Below are positions 47,843-56,924 of a stretch of 64,000 nucleotides of DNA, one piece after another (position 1 is the stretch's first letter; every line of letters starts with the position of its first letter). The DNA is from Burkholderia oklahomensis C6786 (GTDB lineage Bacteria > Pseudomonadota > Gammaproteobacteria > Burkholderiales > Burkholderiaceae): positions 1,426,001-1,490,000 of the forward strand of contig NZ_CP009555.1 in NCBI RefSeq assembly GCF_000959365.1, written 5' to 3'. Both the position numbers and the translations under genes were made by a program. The notes below the pieces were generated by a model. It ran no database searches. It was not told the DNA's origin and was given only the letters and a program-made list of their open reading frames with translations.

Positions 47843-48979
47843 TCAGAAGATGTTGCGCAGACCGATCGCGACGCCCGTCTGGTTGCTGCGGCCCGGCAGC
47901 TCGACCGTCGCCGCGCCGTTCACCTTGTTGAAGTCGACGGTGCCGTAGATCTCGGTGCGCTTCGACAGCGCGTACTCGACGAGGCCGACGACCGTGTAGC
48001 GGTTGCCGCTGTCGAGCTGGCCGTTCGCGACCGTCGCGTTGCGCATCCGGTCATAGTAGAACGCGCCCGTCAGCGTGAGCGCGGGCGTCGCCTGCCAGCT
48101 CACGCCGGCGAATGGACCGTCGTCGATCCGGCCCGTGCGCTTCGGCGCGCCGTTCGTGAAGAGGCCCGGCTGCTGCGCGAGCAGCGAGTCGACGAAACCC
48201 GTGTCGTCCTTCGAATGCAGATAGCCCGCATAGATCTTCGCCTTGCTGAACGCGTAGACGACGTTCGCGTGATAGATCGTCTGCTTGCGATTCGAGTTGT
48301 CGCTGTTCTGCTGGACGCCCGCCGCGACGCTGACCGGCCCGGCGACATACGACAGCGAGAAGCCGTACATGTTGCCCGCGCCCGTGTGGCCGGGGATCTG
48401 GCCGGAGAAGCCGCCCGCGCCCGTCGACGACGTCGAGTCGGTGCCGAACGAATACATCGCGCCGATCGTCAGGCCGCCGAACGTGCCGCGGTACTTGACC
48501 GAGTTGTCCGTGTACAGGCCCGCGCCGAGCGCAACCGGCAGCCACGCGTTCTCCAGATAGTTGCCGACCGTCAGCGGATCGTACGTGTCGCTCAGCAGAT
48601 CGAACAGCACCGTCTTCTGGCGGCCGAGCGTCACGGTTCCGTACTGGCTCGACAGGCCGACGTATGCGGCACGATTGAAGATGCGCTTGCTGTCCGAGAA
48701 CGAGCCGTCCTGCAGATTGACGCCGCTCTCGAGGTTGAAGATCGCCTTCAGGCCGCCGCCCAGGTCTTCGCTGCCGTGCAGGCCGATGCGGCTGTTGGTG
48801 ATCGCGCCGTTCGTCATGAAAACGCGCCCGTCGTTCTGCGCGTTCGAGTTGCTCAGGTAGCGCAGGCTCACGTCCGCGACGCCCCAGAGCGTCACCGAAC
48901 TCTGCGCCATCGCCTGCTGGCCTGCGATCGCCAGCGTCATCCCTCCTACCAGTCCCGCGATTTTGGTGGTTTGCTTCAT
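47843..48979 (-). CDS. General porin, Burkholderia OMP (Gram-negative porin family)
   Basis: A 378-residue outer-membrane trimeric porin. The signal ends GQQAMAQSS, mature start SSVTLWGVADVSLRYLSN is the classical beta-proteobacterial porin N-terminus, GSEDLGGGLKAIFNLESGVN and YVGLSSQYGTVTLGRQ are conserved, and the chain ends in Phe (GVAIGLRNIF), the BAM recognition residue. AAAGGA precedes ATG 48979. It passes small hydrophilic solutes across the outer membrane. Confidence 0.93.
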   Translation of the reverse strand: MKQTTKIAGLVGGMTLAIAGQQAMAQSSVTLWGVADVSLRYLSNSNAQNDGRVFMTNGAITNSRIGLHGSEDLGGGLKAIFNLESGVNLQDGSFSDSKRIFNRAAYVGLSSQYGTVTLGRQKTVLFDLLSDTYDPLTVGNYLENAWLPVALGAGLYTDNSVKYRGTFGGLTIGAMYSFGTDSTSSTGAGGFSGQIPGHTGAGNMYGFSLSYVAGPVSVAAGVQQNSDNSNRKQTIYHANVVYAFSKAKIYAGYLHSKDDTGFVDSLLAQQPGLFTNGAPKRTGRIDDGPFAGVSWQATPALTLTGAFYYDRMRNATVANGQLDSGNRYTVVGLVEYALSKRTEIYGTVDFNKVNGAATVELPGRSNQTGVAIGLRNIF

Positions 48980-49095
48980 GAGCTTTCCTTTGTGAATTGT
49001 CTCCATCTCTTCTCCGGCCACGGCCGCGGCCGACTCCGCCGCGCGCACGTGCCGCGTGCGGCGAGTCCACGAATCATATGACGATGTAAGCTCTG

Positions 49096-49128
49096 TAAAA
49101 AAATAAACGCCGCGAGAATCGCGGCGTT
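49096..49128 (-). terminator. Intrinsic terminator of the VOC gene
   Basis: AACGCCGCGA and TCGCGGCGTT form a perfect 10-bp stem with a 3-nt loop. On the minus strand it is followed by an A/U-rich tract with seven consecutive U residues. It ends the glyoxalase-fold gene and insulates the porin promoter. Confidence 0.85.
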
Positions 49129-49182
49129 GTAGTCGTGGCGCAACGGTGCGCGCCGGCGGACGGCGCTCGGGTGCTCGGGTGC

Positions 49183-49614
49183 TCAGGCGCCCTGTGCGTC
49201 GCGCTCGCAAAAGCGCAGGCGGTTGCCGAACGGATCGGCGATCTCCATCACCCGCCCCCCGTCGTATCGCTCGATGCCCGGGCGCGCATACGGATAGCGC
49301 TTGCCGTTCAGCTCGGCATGTAGCGCATCGATGCCTTCGAGCGGCACGAAGACGGTCGAGCCGGGCGTCGCGTCGCCGTGGTGCTCGCTCAGATGCAGGA
49401 TCAGACCGCCTCGCCGCACTTCGGCGTAAAGCGGCAGATCGGGCTCGAAGCGATGCTCCCAGCCGACCGTGAAGCCCAGGAAATCGACGTAGAACTCCTT
49501 TGCCTTCTGCTCGGAGAAGATGCGCAGCACCGGAATCGCGGAAGAAAACTGCACGGATGCGCCCTCGCTATCGTTCGTGTTCAATGCGTCCGATGGATTC
49601 GATGGATTCGCCAT
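49183..49614 (-). CDS. Glyoxalase/bleomycin-resistance (VOC) family protein
   Basis: A 143-residue VOC-fold protein. AIPVLRIFSEQKAKEFYVDFLGFT is the standard N-terminal beta-alpha module, RGGLILHLSEHHGD has a candidate metal His, and GRVMEIADPFGNRLRFCE the C-terminal Glu strand. Members include dioxygenases, glyoxalases and antibiotic-binding proteins; function cannot be narrowed. ATG 49614 is chosen because GAGGTG precedes it. It is 23 bp upstream-adjacent to the DUF1275 gene on the same strand. Confidence 0.85.
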   Translation of the reverse strand: MANPSNPSDALNTNDSEGASVQFSSAIPVLRIFSEQKAKEFYVDFLGFTVGWEHRFEPDLPLYAEVRRGGLILHLSEHHGDATPGSTVFVPLEGIDALHAELNGKRYPYARPGIERYDGGRVMEIADPFGNRLRFCERDAQGA

Positions 49615-49637
49615 GCCGCGCACCTCGCGCGGCGGCG

Positions 49638-50330
49638 TCAGTCGCGTTGCACGGCGACATCCGCATCGTAGCGCGCGCGCCGGACGATTTCAGCGAATGC
49701 CGCGACGAGCAGCAGCACCGCTCCCCACAATGCGCCGTCTCCGATCGTGCGCGTGGCGAAGCCGCCCCCCACCGCGCCCGCGAGAAAGCAGAAACTGATC
49801 ACAGCGAGAAGGCCCGAATCGTGCAGCGCAAGCGCGTCGTAGCGCGGGATCAGGCCGGCGAACAGCAGTTGCGCGGCGCGCCGCAGGTTGCCCGTCGTCA
49901 TCACCGACGTGTACGACAGATCCTCGAGATGCGTAAACGACAGCGTCTGCAGCGTCGCGGCGAACGAGATGCCCGGAATCAGCCACGCACTCGACATCGC
50001 GGGCCAGCCACTCGACGCGAACGCCAGAAAGACGATCTCGACGATCAGGCTGATGAACGCGGTGTGCCGGATCCAGCCCTTCTGCGCGGCGAGGCCGAGC
50101 GTATGCGCGACGAACACCGCGATCACGAATCCGACGAGCGGCGGCACGTGGTGCAGCGCCTGCGCCCAGTCGCCCGCCGACAGGTTGATGCCGAGCAACG
50201 CGACGTTGCCCGTCATCGTGTTCGCGAACACGTGGCCGTGGCCGACGTACGTGTATGCGTCGAGATAGCCGCCCGACAGCGTGAGCAGCGACGCGACCGT
50301 CAGGTTGCGGCTTGCGGCGTCGAGATTCAT
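49638..50330 (-). CDS. DUF1275 (YoaK-like) membrane protein
   Basis: A 230-residue protein with six membrane helices. LTLSGGYLDAYTYVGHGHVFANTMTGN (split here at GHVFANTMTGN) and TTGNLRRAAQLLF are the conserved DUF1275 motifs. The family is of unknown function in the inner membrane. It lies between yjdM (17 bp upstream) and the VOC gene on the same strand, so these three may be co-transcribed. Confidence 0.9.
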   Translation of the reverse strand: MNLDAASRNLTVASLLTLSGGYLDAYTYVGHGHVFANTMTGNVALLGINLSAGDWAQALHHVPPLVGFVIAVFVAHTLGLAAQKGWIRHTAFISLIVEIVFLAFASSGWPAMSSAWLIPGISFAATLQTLSFTHLEDLSYTSVMTTGNLRRAAQLLFAGLIPRYDALALHDSGLLAVISFCFLAGAVGGGFATRTIGDGALWGAVLLLVAAFAEIVRRARYDADVAVQRD

Positions 50331-50347
50331 CGTCCGTCGCGCGCCGC

Positions 50348-50692
50348 TCAGACCTTCTTCAGGTAGCAAGCCTTCAGCATGAAGTTGCCGGCGTCCATCT
50401 TGCAGTCGACTTCGTGATCGCCGCCGACGAGCCGGATGCTCTTCACCTTCGTGCCCATCTTCAGCGTGATCGACGAACCCTTCACTTTCAGGTCCTTGAT
50501 CAGCACCACCGCATCGCCGTCGGCGAGCACGTTGCCGTTCGCGTCCTTCACGACGGCGGACGCGTCGTCATCGGCGGCGTTCGCCTCGCCCGCGATCGGC
50601 CATTCGTGACCGCAGTCCGCGCAAATATAATGTTCGCCGTCCGGATACGTGTTTTCCATTGCGCATTGCGGGCAGGCGGGAAGAGTCGACAT
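50348..50692 (-). CDS. yjdM: Zinc-ribbon alkylphosphonate utilisation-like protein YjdM (PhnA family)
   Basis: A 114-residue cytosolic protein. An N-terminal zinc ribbon has CPQCAMENTY and CADCGHEW, two CxxC knuckles, and the C-terminal domain VVKDANGNVLADGDAVVLIK to KACYLKKV is the PhnA/YjdM SH3-like fold. Despite the historic name it is not shown to act on phosphonates. ATG 50692 is the standard family start. It heads the yjdM-DUF1275-VOC run. Confidence 0.9.
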   Translation of the reverse strand: MSTLPACPQCAMENTYPDGEHYICADCGHEWPIAGEANAADDDASAVVKDANGNVLADGDAVVLIKDLKVKGSSITLKMGTKVKSIRLVGGDHEVDCKMDAGNFMLKACYLKKV

Positions 50693-50804
50693 GGTGTTGC
50701 AGCCTTGTTTGCAGTTGAACGAATGCGTGAAAGTATACTCGCCTGCCTGTACGCGCCGCCCGCACCCGGCGATCCGCCTCACGATTCACTGCATCCGCCT
50801 TGCC

Positions 50805-51143
50805 ATGACAGCCGCCAAGTTCTTCCTGCGCTACACCGCCGTGCCGTTCGTCGCGATCGTGCTCGTCGTCGTGTGGGCGTTCAACCGCGAATCGGACGAA
50901 ATCGATGCGCGCCAGTACGCGGCGCTCGTCGCCGCCTATCCCGGCTTCACGCCGGATCTCCAGGACGAAGTGAACCGCGCGATGCGCGACGGCAAGCTTG
51001 CGAAGTCCGATTACTCGTCGATCGTGCGCGATTCGCTCAACCACGGCTACGTGCTCGACTGGTCGTCGACGGGCACCGATCTGAACACCGAACGCGGCAA
51101 GCTGCTCGGTCTCGTGAAGAACAACGCGCACGCGGCCGACTGA
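50805..51143 (+). CDS. Small membrane-anchored hypothetical protein
   Basis: A 112-residue protein with one N-terminal membrane anchor (FLRYTAVPFVAIVLVVVWAF) and a soluble polar domain (ARQYAALVAAYPGFTPDLQD, AKSDYSSIVRDSLNHGYVLD). The helical tail probably faces the periplasm. It is divergent from yjdM with 112 bp between starts. The Shine-Dalgarno is weak. The family is not recognised. Confidence 0.75.
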   Translation: MTAAKFFLRYTAVPFVAIVLVVVWAFNRESDEIDARQYAALVAAYPGFTPDLQDEVNRAMRDGKLAKSDYSSIVRDSLNHGYVLDWSSTGTDLNTERGKLLGLVKNNAHAAD

Positions 51144-51286
51144 CGTCCGCCCGGCAACCGGCGACATACCCGGCGCGCCGGGCGGCGCCGGGCTCGACGG
51201 CGGCGCTCGCGCGAACCCGGCGCCGACGCGCAAGCATTCGCGCCCGCCTTGCCGCGCAATGCGCGCCGCGCGCCGCCGCGGCCCGC

Positions 51287-51817
51287 CTACGCGAAGAGAC
51301 CGCCGACGAGTCCGGCGAGCGCGCCGCCCGCGAGCAGCCACAGCGGATGCACGCGGGTGCGGTACGCGAGCACCGCGACCGCCGCCGTGATGCCCCATTG
51401 CAGCGCCGACCGGTTCGACGCCTCGGAGATCAGCACCGCGCTCGCGACGACGAGGCCCGCGGTGACGGGCATCATCCCCTGCTGCACGTAACGCCGCCAC
51501 GGCTTGTCCTTGAAGCGCTCCCACGCGTGCAGCGCGAGCATCGTCACGATCGACGACGGCCCGAACTTCGCCAGCGACGACACGAGCAGGCCCGGCCAGC
51601 TCGCGACGTGCCAGCCGACGAGCGGCACGATCATCATGTTCGGCCCCGGCGCCGCCTGCGCGAGCGCGAAGAGCGCGGTGAACGCCTGCGCGCTCATCCA
51701 GTGATGGACGTCGACGACCTGACGCTGCATCTCGGGCAGGATCGTGTTGCCGCCGCCGAACGCGAGCAGCGAGAGCTGGCCGAAGATCACCGCGAGCGCG
51801 GCAAGCGTGTCGCTCAT
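51287..51817 (-). CDS. chrA: Chromate transporter half-protein, second gene
   Basis: A 176-residue integral membrane protein of the short-chain CHR family. IFGQLSLLAFGGGNTILPEMQRQVV and AQAAPGPNMMIVPLVGW are the CHR-domain signatures (the latter the PGP region). It needs its partner gene directly upstream: start ATG overlaps that stop by 4 nt. Together the two halves equal one full ChrA, an antiporter exporting chromate. A LysR-type regulator is encoded divergently. Confidence 0.88.
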   Translation of the reverse strand: MSDTLAALAVIFGQLSLLAFGGGNTILPEMQRQVVDVHHWMSAQAFTALFALAQAAPGPNMMIVPLVGWHVASWPGLLVSSLAKFGPSSIVTMLALHAWERFKDKPWRRYVQQGMMPVTAGLVVASAVLISEASNRSALQWGITAAVAVLAYRTRVHPLWLLAGGALAGLVGGLFA

Positions 51818-52416
51818 CGCCGCACTCCCTGCGCGCTCGCGTTCGCGCCGCGCGGCGCGCGCGATGCGAGCCAGATGCTCACCGGCGTCAGCACGAGCAT
51901 CGTCGGCAACAGCGGCGTGCGCAGCACCGCGATCGCGACGAACGCCAGCGCCGCGACGCACGCGGCCATGCGCGCGTGGCGCAGCGGCTTTGCGACCTTC
52001 ACCGCCATCGCGACGAGGAGGCCCGCCGCGGCCGCCGCGAGGCCGCCGAACAGATGATGGACACTCGGATTCTGCTGCGTCTTCGCATACAGCACGCCGA
52101 GCCCGATGACGACGAGCGTCGGTCCGGCGACGAGGCCGAGCAGGCCCGCGATCGCGCCCGGCACGCCGCGAAACCGCATGCCGACCGCGACCGACAGGTT
52201 GATCACATTGCCGCCCGGCAAGAACTGGCAGAGGCCGAGCAGATCGGTGAACTCGTCGGCGGTCAGCCAGCGGCGCTCCTCGACGAGCGCGCGGCGCGCG
52301 AACGGCAGTGCGCCGCCGAACGACATCAACCCGAGGCCGAGGAAGCCGACGAACAGATCGACGACGCGCACGTCGACAGCATGTCCGCCGCCAGCGGGTT
52401 CGGAAGAGGATTGCAT
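51814..52416 (-). CDS. chrA: Chromate transporter half-protein, first gene
   Basis: A 200-residue CHR-domain membrane protein: FLGFLGLGLMSFGGALPF-type start (here VGFLGLGLMSFGGALPFARR), LGLCQFLPGGNVINLSVAVG and repeated membrane helices. PGGN replaces the usual PGP-like turn. Start 52416 follows GAGGAC; a GTG 21 bp upstream is possible. The paired half-transporter probably functions as a heterodimer; substrate may be chromate or sulfate. Confidence 0.88.
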   Translation of the reverse strand: MQSSSEPAGGGHAVDVRVVDLFVGFLGLGLMSFGGALPFARRALVEERRWLTADEFTDLLGLCQFLPGGNVINLSVAVGMRFRGVPGAIAGLLGLVAGPTLVVIGLGVLYAKTQQNPSVHHLFGGLAAAAAGLLVAMAVKVAKPLRHARMAACVAALAFVAIAVLRTPLLPTMLVLTPVSIWLASRAPRGANASAQGVRR

Positions 52417-52492
52417 GGGAGTCCTCGCGATTTTCACGAGCCGAGATTACGCCCGTTCGCCGCGGACTCCAAACGATTTTATCGGCGCGGCT

Positions 52493-52511
52493 TTGTGATC
52501 TAGAATCACAA
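52493..52511. promoter_or_regulatory. LysR-type operator overlapping the regulator's -10
   Basis: TTGTGAT-CTAGA-ATCACAA is a perfect 7-bp inverted repeat with the T-N11-A form of LysR sites. Within it TAGAAT (52501-52506) is a plausible -10 for the LysR gene, ending 7 bp before its ATG. The site would let the regulator repress itself and control the divergent chromate genes. Confidence 0.7.
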
Positions 52512-52513
52512 GC

Positions 52514-53395
52514 ATGGCACGCGATCTCCCACCGTTTCCAGCACTGAAGGCCTTCGAGGCCGCCGCAAGACACGAGAGCTTCAGCGCCGCGGGCGAGGAG
52601 CTGCATGTGACCCACGGTGCCATCAGCCGGCAGATCGCCGCGTTCGAGGCGTGGCTCGGCAAGCCGGTGTTCCACCGGCGCGGCAAGCGGGTGAAGCTCA
52701 CCGACGAAGGCCGCCGCTATCTCGCGACCGTCGAGGCGGCGTTCGACAGCATCGCGCGCGCGACCGAGCAGCTGCGCGAGACGGGCGCCGCGCGCGTGCT
52801 GCGCATCAACGCGCTGCCGACGTTCGCGATGAAATGGCTGCTGCCGCGCCTGTCGCGGTTCCAGCGCGAGGTGCCGAACGTCGAGCTGAAACTGTCGACG
52901 TCGAATGCGCCGCTCGGCTCGCTCGACGGCTTCGACGTCGCGATCCGGCGCGGCCCCGGCCGCTGGCCGAACTGCGCGAGCGGCCGGTTCCTCGACGAAA
53001 GCATGATTCCCGTGTGCAGTCCGGCGCTCCTGAAGCGCACGCCGATCGCAAGCGCGGACGATCTCGCGCGCCACGTGCTGCTGCATTCGGATACGCGCCC
53101 CGACGCGTGGCGCGAGTGGTTCGCCGCGGCGGGCACGCCGATGAAGGGTCGCAAGAAGCAGTCGTTCGACCACTTCTATCTCGCGCTGCAGGCGGCGGTG
53201 GACGGCCTCGGCGTCGCGCTTGGGCCGCTGCCGCTCATCGCCGACGAGCTCGCGAGCGGCCGGCTCGTGACGCCGCTGCCGAGCCCGCGAATCGCGACGC
53301 GCAGCTACTGGTGGATCGCGCCGCGCGAGACGGCGGGCGAGGCGCTCGTCGGCCGGTTCTGCGCGTGGCTCGAAGCGCAGGCTCACGCCGGCTGA
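52514..53395 (+). CDS. LysR-family regulator, GcvA-like
   Basis: A 293-residue LTTR. The N-terminal winged helix has LPPFPALKAFEAAARHESFS and LHVTHGAISRQIAAFEAWLG, typical of the GcvA subgroup. The effector domain runs ALPTFAMKWLLPRLSRFQRE to the C-terminus. It is divergent from the two chromate-transporter halves with 97 bp between, and a palindromic operator abuts its start codon. Probably regulates that transporter; inducer unknown. There is no Shine-Dalgarno, suggesting leaderless translation. Confidence 0.92.
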   Translation: MARDLPPFPALKAFEAAARHESFSAAGEELHVTHGAISRQIAAFEAWLGKPVFHRRGKRVKLTDEGRRYLATVEAAFDSIARATEQLRETGAARVLRINALPTFAMKWLLPRLSRFQREVPNVELKLSTSNAPLGSLDGFDVAIRRGPGRWPNCASGRFLDESMIPVCSPALLKRTPIASADDLARHVLLHSDTRPDAWREWFAAAGTPMKGRKKQSFDHFYLALQAAVDGLGVALGPLPLIADELASGRLVTPLPSPRIATRSYWWIAPRETAGEALVGRFCAWLEAQAHAG

Positions 53396-53499
53396 ATATC
53401 CGGGCGGGCGTCGGGTCGGGAAGATCGGCCGGATGCTGGGTGCGGCGCCGATCGAGCGCCGGATCGATCGCGCGACGAACGCCGTGCGATCGCACCACC

Positions 53500-53680
53500 C
53501 GCCGCGCTTCGACCGCCGCGCTTCGACCGCCGCGCTTCGACCGCCGCGCTTCGACCGCCGCGCTTCGACCGCCGCGCTTCGACCGCCGCGCTTCGACCGC
53601 CGCGCTTCGACCGCCGCGCTTCGACCGCCGCGATTCGACCGCCGCGATTCGACCGCCGCGATTCGACCGCCGCACTTCGA
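53500..53680. repeat. 14-bp tandem repeat (VNTR), about 13 copies
   Basis: The unit CGCTTCGACCGCCG is repeated head to tail. The first nine or so copies are identical, three later copies have GATTCGAC in place of GCTTCGAC, and the array decays into CACTTCGAC and related forms up to about 53710. This gradient from perfect to variant copies indicates expansion from the left. It lies between two convergent genes. Confidence 0.92.
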
Positions 53681-53792
53681 CCCGCTGCGATTCGACCACC
53701 GCGCTTCGACCACCTCACCCCGATCTCCGCGCTTCGCCCGCCCCACCTCGACCGACGCCCGCAGTTCCCCGCCCCCGAGCCGCCGCCGTCAC

Positions 53793-55100
53793 TCACACCA
53801 TCGGCCCCGGCTCCTTCTCCTTGCGCAACAGCGCATAGAGAATGATCGCGCCGAACGTCGCGGTGCCGATCCCGCCGAGCGCGAAGCCGCCGAACTTCAG
53901 CGAGAAGTCGCCCGCGCCGAGCACGAGCGTGACGGCCGCGACGATCAGATTCCGGTTGTCCGAGAAGTCGACACGGTTCACGACCCAGATCCGCGCGCCC
54001 GTCACCGCAATGAGGCCGAACACGACGATCGACACGCCGCCCAGCACCGGCCCCGGAATCGTCTGGATCACCGCGCCGAACTTCGGTGAGAAGCCGAGCA
54101 CGATCGCGATCAGCGCGGCGGCGACGAACACGAGCGTCGAGTAGATCCGCGTGACCGCCATCACGCCGATATTCTCCGCATACGTCGTCACCCCCGTGCC
54201 GCCCATGCTGCCCGACACGATCGTCGCGAGCCCGTCGCCGACGAACGCGCGGCCGACGTAGCGATCGAGGTTGCGGCCCGTCATCGCGCTCACCGCCTTG
54301 ATGTGGCCGAGATTCTCGGCGACGAGGATCACCGCGACGGGCGCGATCAGCAGCATCGCGTGAGGATCGAACGCCGGCCGATGGAACGCCGGCACGCCGA
54401 ACCAGGCGGCGTTCGCGACGCTCGCGAAATCGATCGGCTTGCCGAGGCCCAGGCCGTTCGTCAGCACCGCGTAGATCGCATACGCGATCAGCACGCCGAC
54501 GAGAATCAGCAGCCGCTGCAGCATCCCGCGCGCGAACACCGCGACGCCGCCGACGCAGAGCACGGTCACGAGCGCGAGCGTCGAATCGAACGTCGACGCG
54601 GAGACGCTCTTCACCGCGATCGGCGCGAGGTTGAGCCCGATCACCGCGACGATCGCGCCCGTGACGACGGGCGGCATCAGCGCCTCGATCCAGCGGGTGC
54701 CGATCGCCGACACGACGACGCCGATCAGCGCATAGACGACGCCGCACGCGACGATCCCGCCGAGCGCGACAGGCATGTTCGGGTTCGCGCCGCCGCCGCC
54801 GTAGCCCGTCACCGCGATCACGAGGCCGATGAACGCGAAGCTCGAGCCGAGATAGCTCGGCACGCGGCCGCCGACGAGCACGAAGAAGAGCAGCGTGCCG
54901 ATCCCGGACATCAGGATGCAGAGGTTCGGATCGAAGCCCATCAGGAGCGGCGCGAGCACGGTCGAGCCGAACATCGCGACGACGTGCTGCACGCCCATCG
55001 CGAACGTTTGCGGCCACGGCAGGCGCTCGTCGGGCGCGACGACGCGGGCCGCGTCGTCGCGCGGCTGCGCGCGCCACCGCGGGAAATAGGAATCGGCCAT
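53793..55100 (-). CDS. NCS2-family nucleobase:cation symporter, RutG-like
   Basis: A 435-residue permease with about fourteen helices. FAMGVQHVVAMFGSTVLAPL starts the NCS2 domain; AENLGHIKAVSAMTGRNLDR, VGDGLATIVSGSMGGTGVTT and YAENIGVMAVTRIYSTLVFV resemble E. coli RutG more closely than UraA. It should import uracil or a related pyrimidine with a proton. AAGGAGAA precedes ATG 55100. It stands alone; no rut catabolic genes are adjacent. Confidence 0.88.
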   Translation of the reverse strand: MADSYFPRWRAQPRDDAARVVAPDERLPWPQTFAMGVQHVVAMFGSTVLAPLLMGFDPNLCILMSGIGTLLFFVLVGGRVPSYLGSSFAFIGLVIAVTGYGGGGANPNMPVALGGIVACGVVYALIGVVVSAIGTRWIEALMPPVVTGAIVAVIGLNLAPIAVKSVSASTFDSTLALVTVLCVGGVAVFARGMLQRLLILVGVLIAYAIYAVLTNGLGLGKPIDFASVANAAWFGVPAFHRPAFDPHAMLLIAPVAVILVAENLGHIKAVSAMTGRNLDRYVGRAFVGDGLATIVSGSMGGTGVTTYAENIGVMAVTRIYSTLVFVAAALIAIVLGFSPKFGAVIQTIPGPVLGGVSIVVFGLIAVTGARIWVVNRVDFSDNRNLIVAAVTLVLGAGDFSLKFGGFALGGIGTATFGAIILYALLRKEKEPGPMV

Positions 55101-55676
55101 CGCGGGATTCTCCTTGTTGTCTGGATTGAGGCGCGCGCGACGGCGCGTCGAGGCAAAATCAGGCGCGAGTGTACGAAGCGGGAATCGCGCTGACAAGCGG
55201 CGCGCAAAAACGCCCGCCGCGCGGCATGCGCGCGGACAGGAAACGCAAGGAACGGGAAAGGAAACGCGCGCGGAGACGGCGAAGGCGGTCCGCGTCGGCG
55301 AACCGACGGGGCGGAGGCGGCACGGAGGCCAAAAAGACGGGGGCGCCGGGCGCGCGGCCCGCGCCGCCGTGCGTCAAAGCCGGACGCACCGGCAAAGTCA
55401 GCCCGAGTCGCGATCGATGCGATCGATACGATCGATACGCCCGATGCCGCCATGGCGGCAAGCCATGGCGGAAGATCGCTGTCCCGACGCGTCCTGCCTA
55501 GCGGCCACGCAGCCGAGGCCGACGACGAAACGACCGCGCCGAAAAACAAAACGTGCGGCACGAGCCGCCCGCTTCATCGCAATGCGCGCCCCCACCGCAA
55601 ACCGCACTACCGACAAGCCGATCGCCTAACCAACCGGCTCGCCGACGGCGCGGACGCCGAGCGCAAGCCGCGACGC
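55101..55676. other. Intergenic region between permease gene and flgL
   Basis: About 575 bp. It contains three copies of a GATCGAT(A/G)C unit around 55411-55440. The permease promoter is at the left. I see no gene and no convincing terminator after flgL. Confidence 0.45.
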
Positions 55677-56909
55677 TTACGGATTCAGATACTGGAACAG
55701 CGACAGATTCTGCATCTGCACGAACGCCTTCTGCGCGGCGCTCAGCGAATTCTGCAGTTGCAGGAACTGGCTGATCGCGGCCGGCAGGTTCGTGTCGGTC
55801 AGGTTCGACAGGCTGTTCGTCGTCTGAAGCGAATTCGTCGTCGTCACCGACTGCATCGCCTTCACTTCCTGCAGGCGGCCGCCGACCGACGCCTGCACGG
55901 TCAGCACGTTCGTCATCGTGTTCATCAGCTTCGTCGACGCGGTGGCCATCGTGTTCGTCAGCGCGGTCGACGCGGTCTGACTGTTGCCGACGGGCGACTT
56001 CAGCGCGGCGATTACCGTGTCGAGCGTCGCGAACACGTCGGTGCCCGCCTGCGGCGCGGGCGTCACCGTGAACGTGTCGCCCGCCGCCGGCGAGCCCGAC
56101 ACCGCGACCGTCTGGCCGCCGAGATTGATCCCCACGCCTGCCGAGTACGGCTGCGCGGCGGTCGTCGTCGGCGGCGCGACCGTGTTGTCGGTCACCGTGT
56201 AGGTCGGCGCGGCCGCCGTGCCGCCGAACGCGATCGTGAACTGGTGCGTATTGGTCGGATCGGACGGATTCGTGATGCTGACCGCGCCGATCGTGCCCGT
56301 GCCCGTGTTGCTCGCGCCCGCGGCCGGCACCGGCAGGCTGCCGAGGAACGGCACCGACGTGAACACGCTCGCGCCGTTGTCGCCCTGCGAGATCGTGCGC
56401 GTGTCGGCGATCTGCACCGTCCGCGCGCCGTAATCGCCGGCGTACGTGACGCCGCCGCCCGGCTTGTTCGAGAACGGCTGCGTCGTCGGCTGAAAGCCCG
56501 AGAACAGGTAGTTGCCGGCGCCGTCCGCCGTGTTCGCAAGCGTGAGCAGGTGGTCGCGCGAGCCCTGGATCTGCGCCGCGAGCGCCGCGCGGTCGCTGTC
56601 CGACAGCCCGCCGTCGCCCGCATGCATGAGCGCCTGATACGCGGCGTTGAGCACGTCGTTGACGCTCGTGAGCGTCGTGCTCTCGGTCTGCAGCGCGGTC
56701 TGCACGACCGACTGGTTCGACGTGTACTGCGCGAGCGTCGCCGACGTCGCCGACAACTGGACCGCCTGCGCGGCCGCGAGCGGATTGTCGGCGGGCGTCG
56801 TCAGGCTGACGCCGCTCGACACCTGCTGGTAGAGCTGAGCGATCTGCGCCTGCTGGTCGTTCATCATGTTGACGTTCAGGCTGTAGAGCTGAGAGCTGGA
56901 AATGCGCAT
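55677..56909 (-). CDS. flgL: Flagellar hook-associated protein 3 (hook-filament junction)
   Basis: A 410-residue flagellin-fold junction protein. MRISSSQLYSLNVNMMNDQQ and SSGVSLTTPADNPLAAAQAV form the N-terminal D0/D1 helices, and the C-terminal helices (SLSNLTDTNLPAAISQFLQL to SLFQYLNP) pair with them. Residues about 185-300 are a Thr/Gly/Ala-rich surface insertion. It is secreted by the flagellar export apparatus and sits between FlgK and the filament. It follows flgK by 15 bp and shares its sigma-28 promoter. Confidence 0.95.
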   Translation of the reverse strand: MRISSSQLYSLNVNMMNDQQAQIAQLYQQVSSGVSLTTPADNPLAAAQAVQLSATSATLAQYTSNQSVVQTALQTESTTLTSVNDVLNAAYQALMHAGDGGLSDSDRAALAAQIQGSRDHLLTLANTADGAGNYLFSGFQPTTQPFSNKPGGGVTYAGDYGARTVQIADTRTISQGDNGASVFTSVPFLGSLPVPAAGASNTGTGTIGAVSITNPSDPTNTHQFTIAFGGTAAAPTYTVTDNTVAPPTTTAAQPYSAGVGINLGGQTVAVSGSPAAGDTFTVTPAPQAGTDVFATLDTVIAALKSPVGNSQTASTALTNTMATASTKLMNTMTNVLTVQASVGGRLQEVKAMQSVTTTNSLQTTNSLSNLTDTNLPAAISQFLQLQNSLSAAQKAFVQMQNLSLFQYLNP

Positions 56910-56924
56910 CGCCGTCTACCTCGT

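Noticed and set aside
53433..54089. Open frame with a 14-residue protein repeat across the 14-bp VNTR
   Set aside because: The repeat is a by-product of 14-bp units read in three phases; every frame is open through it, and part of it opposes the permease gene.
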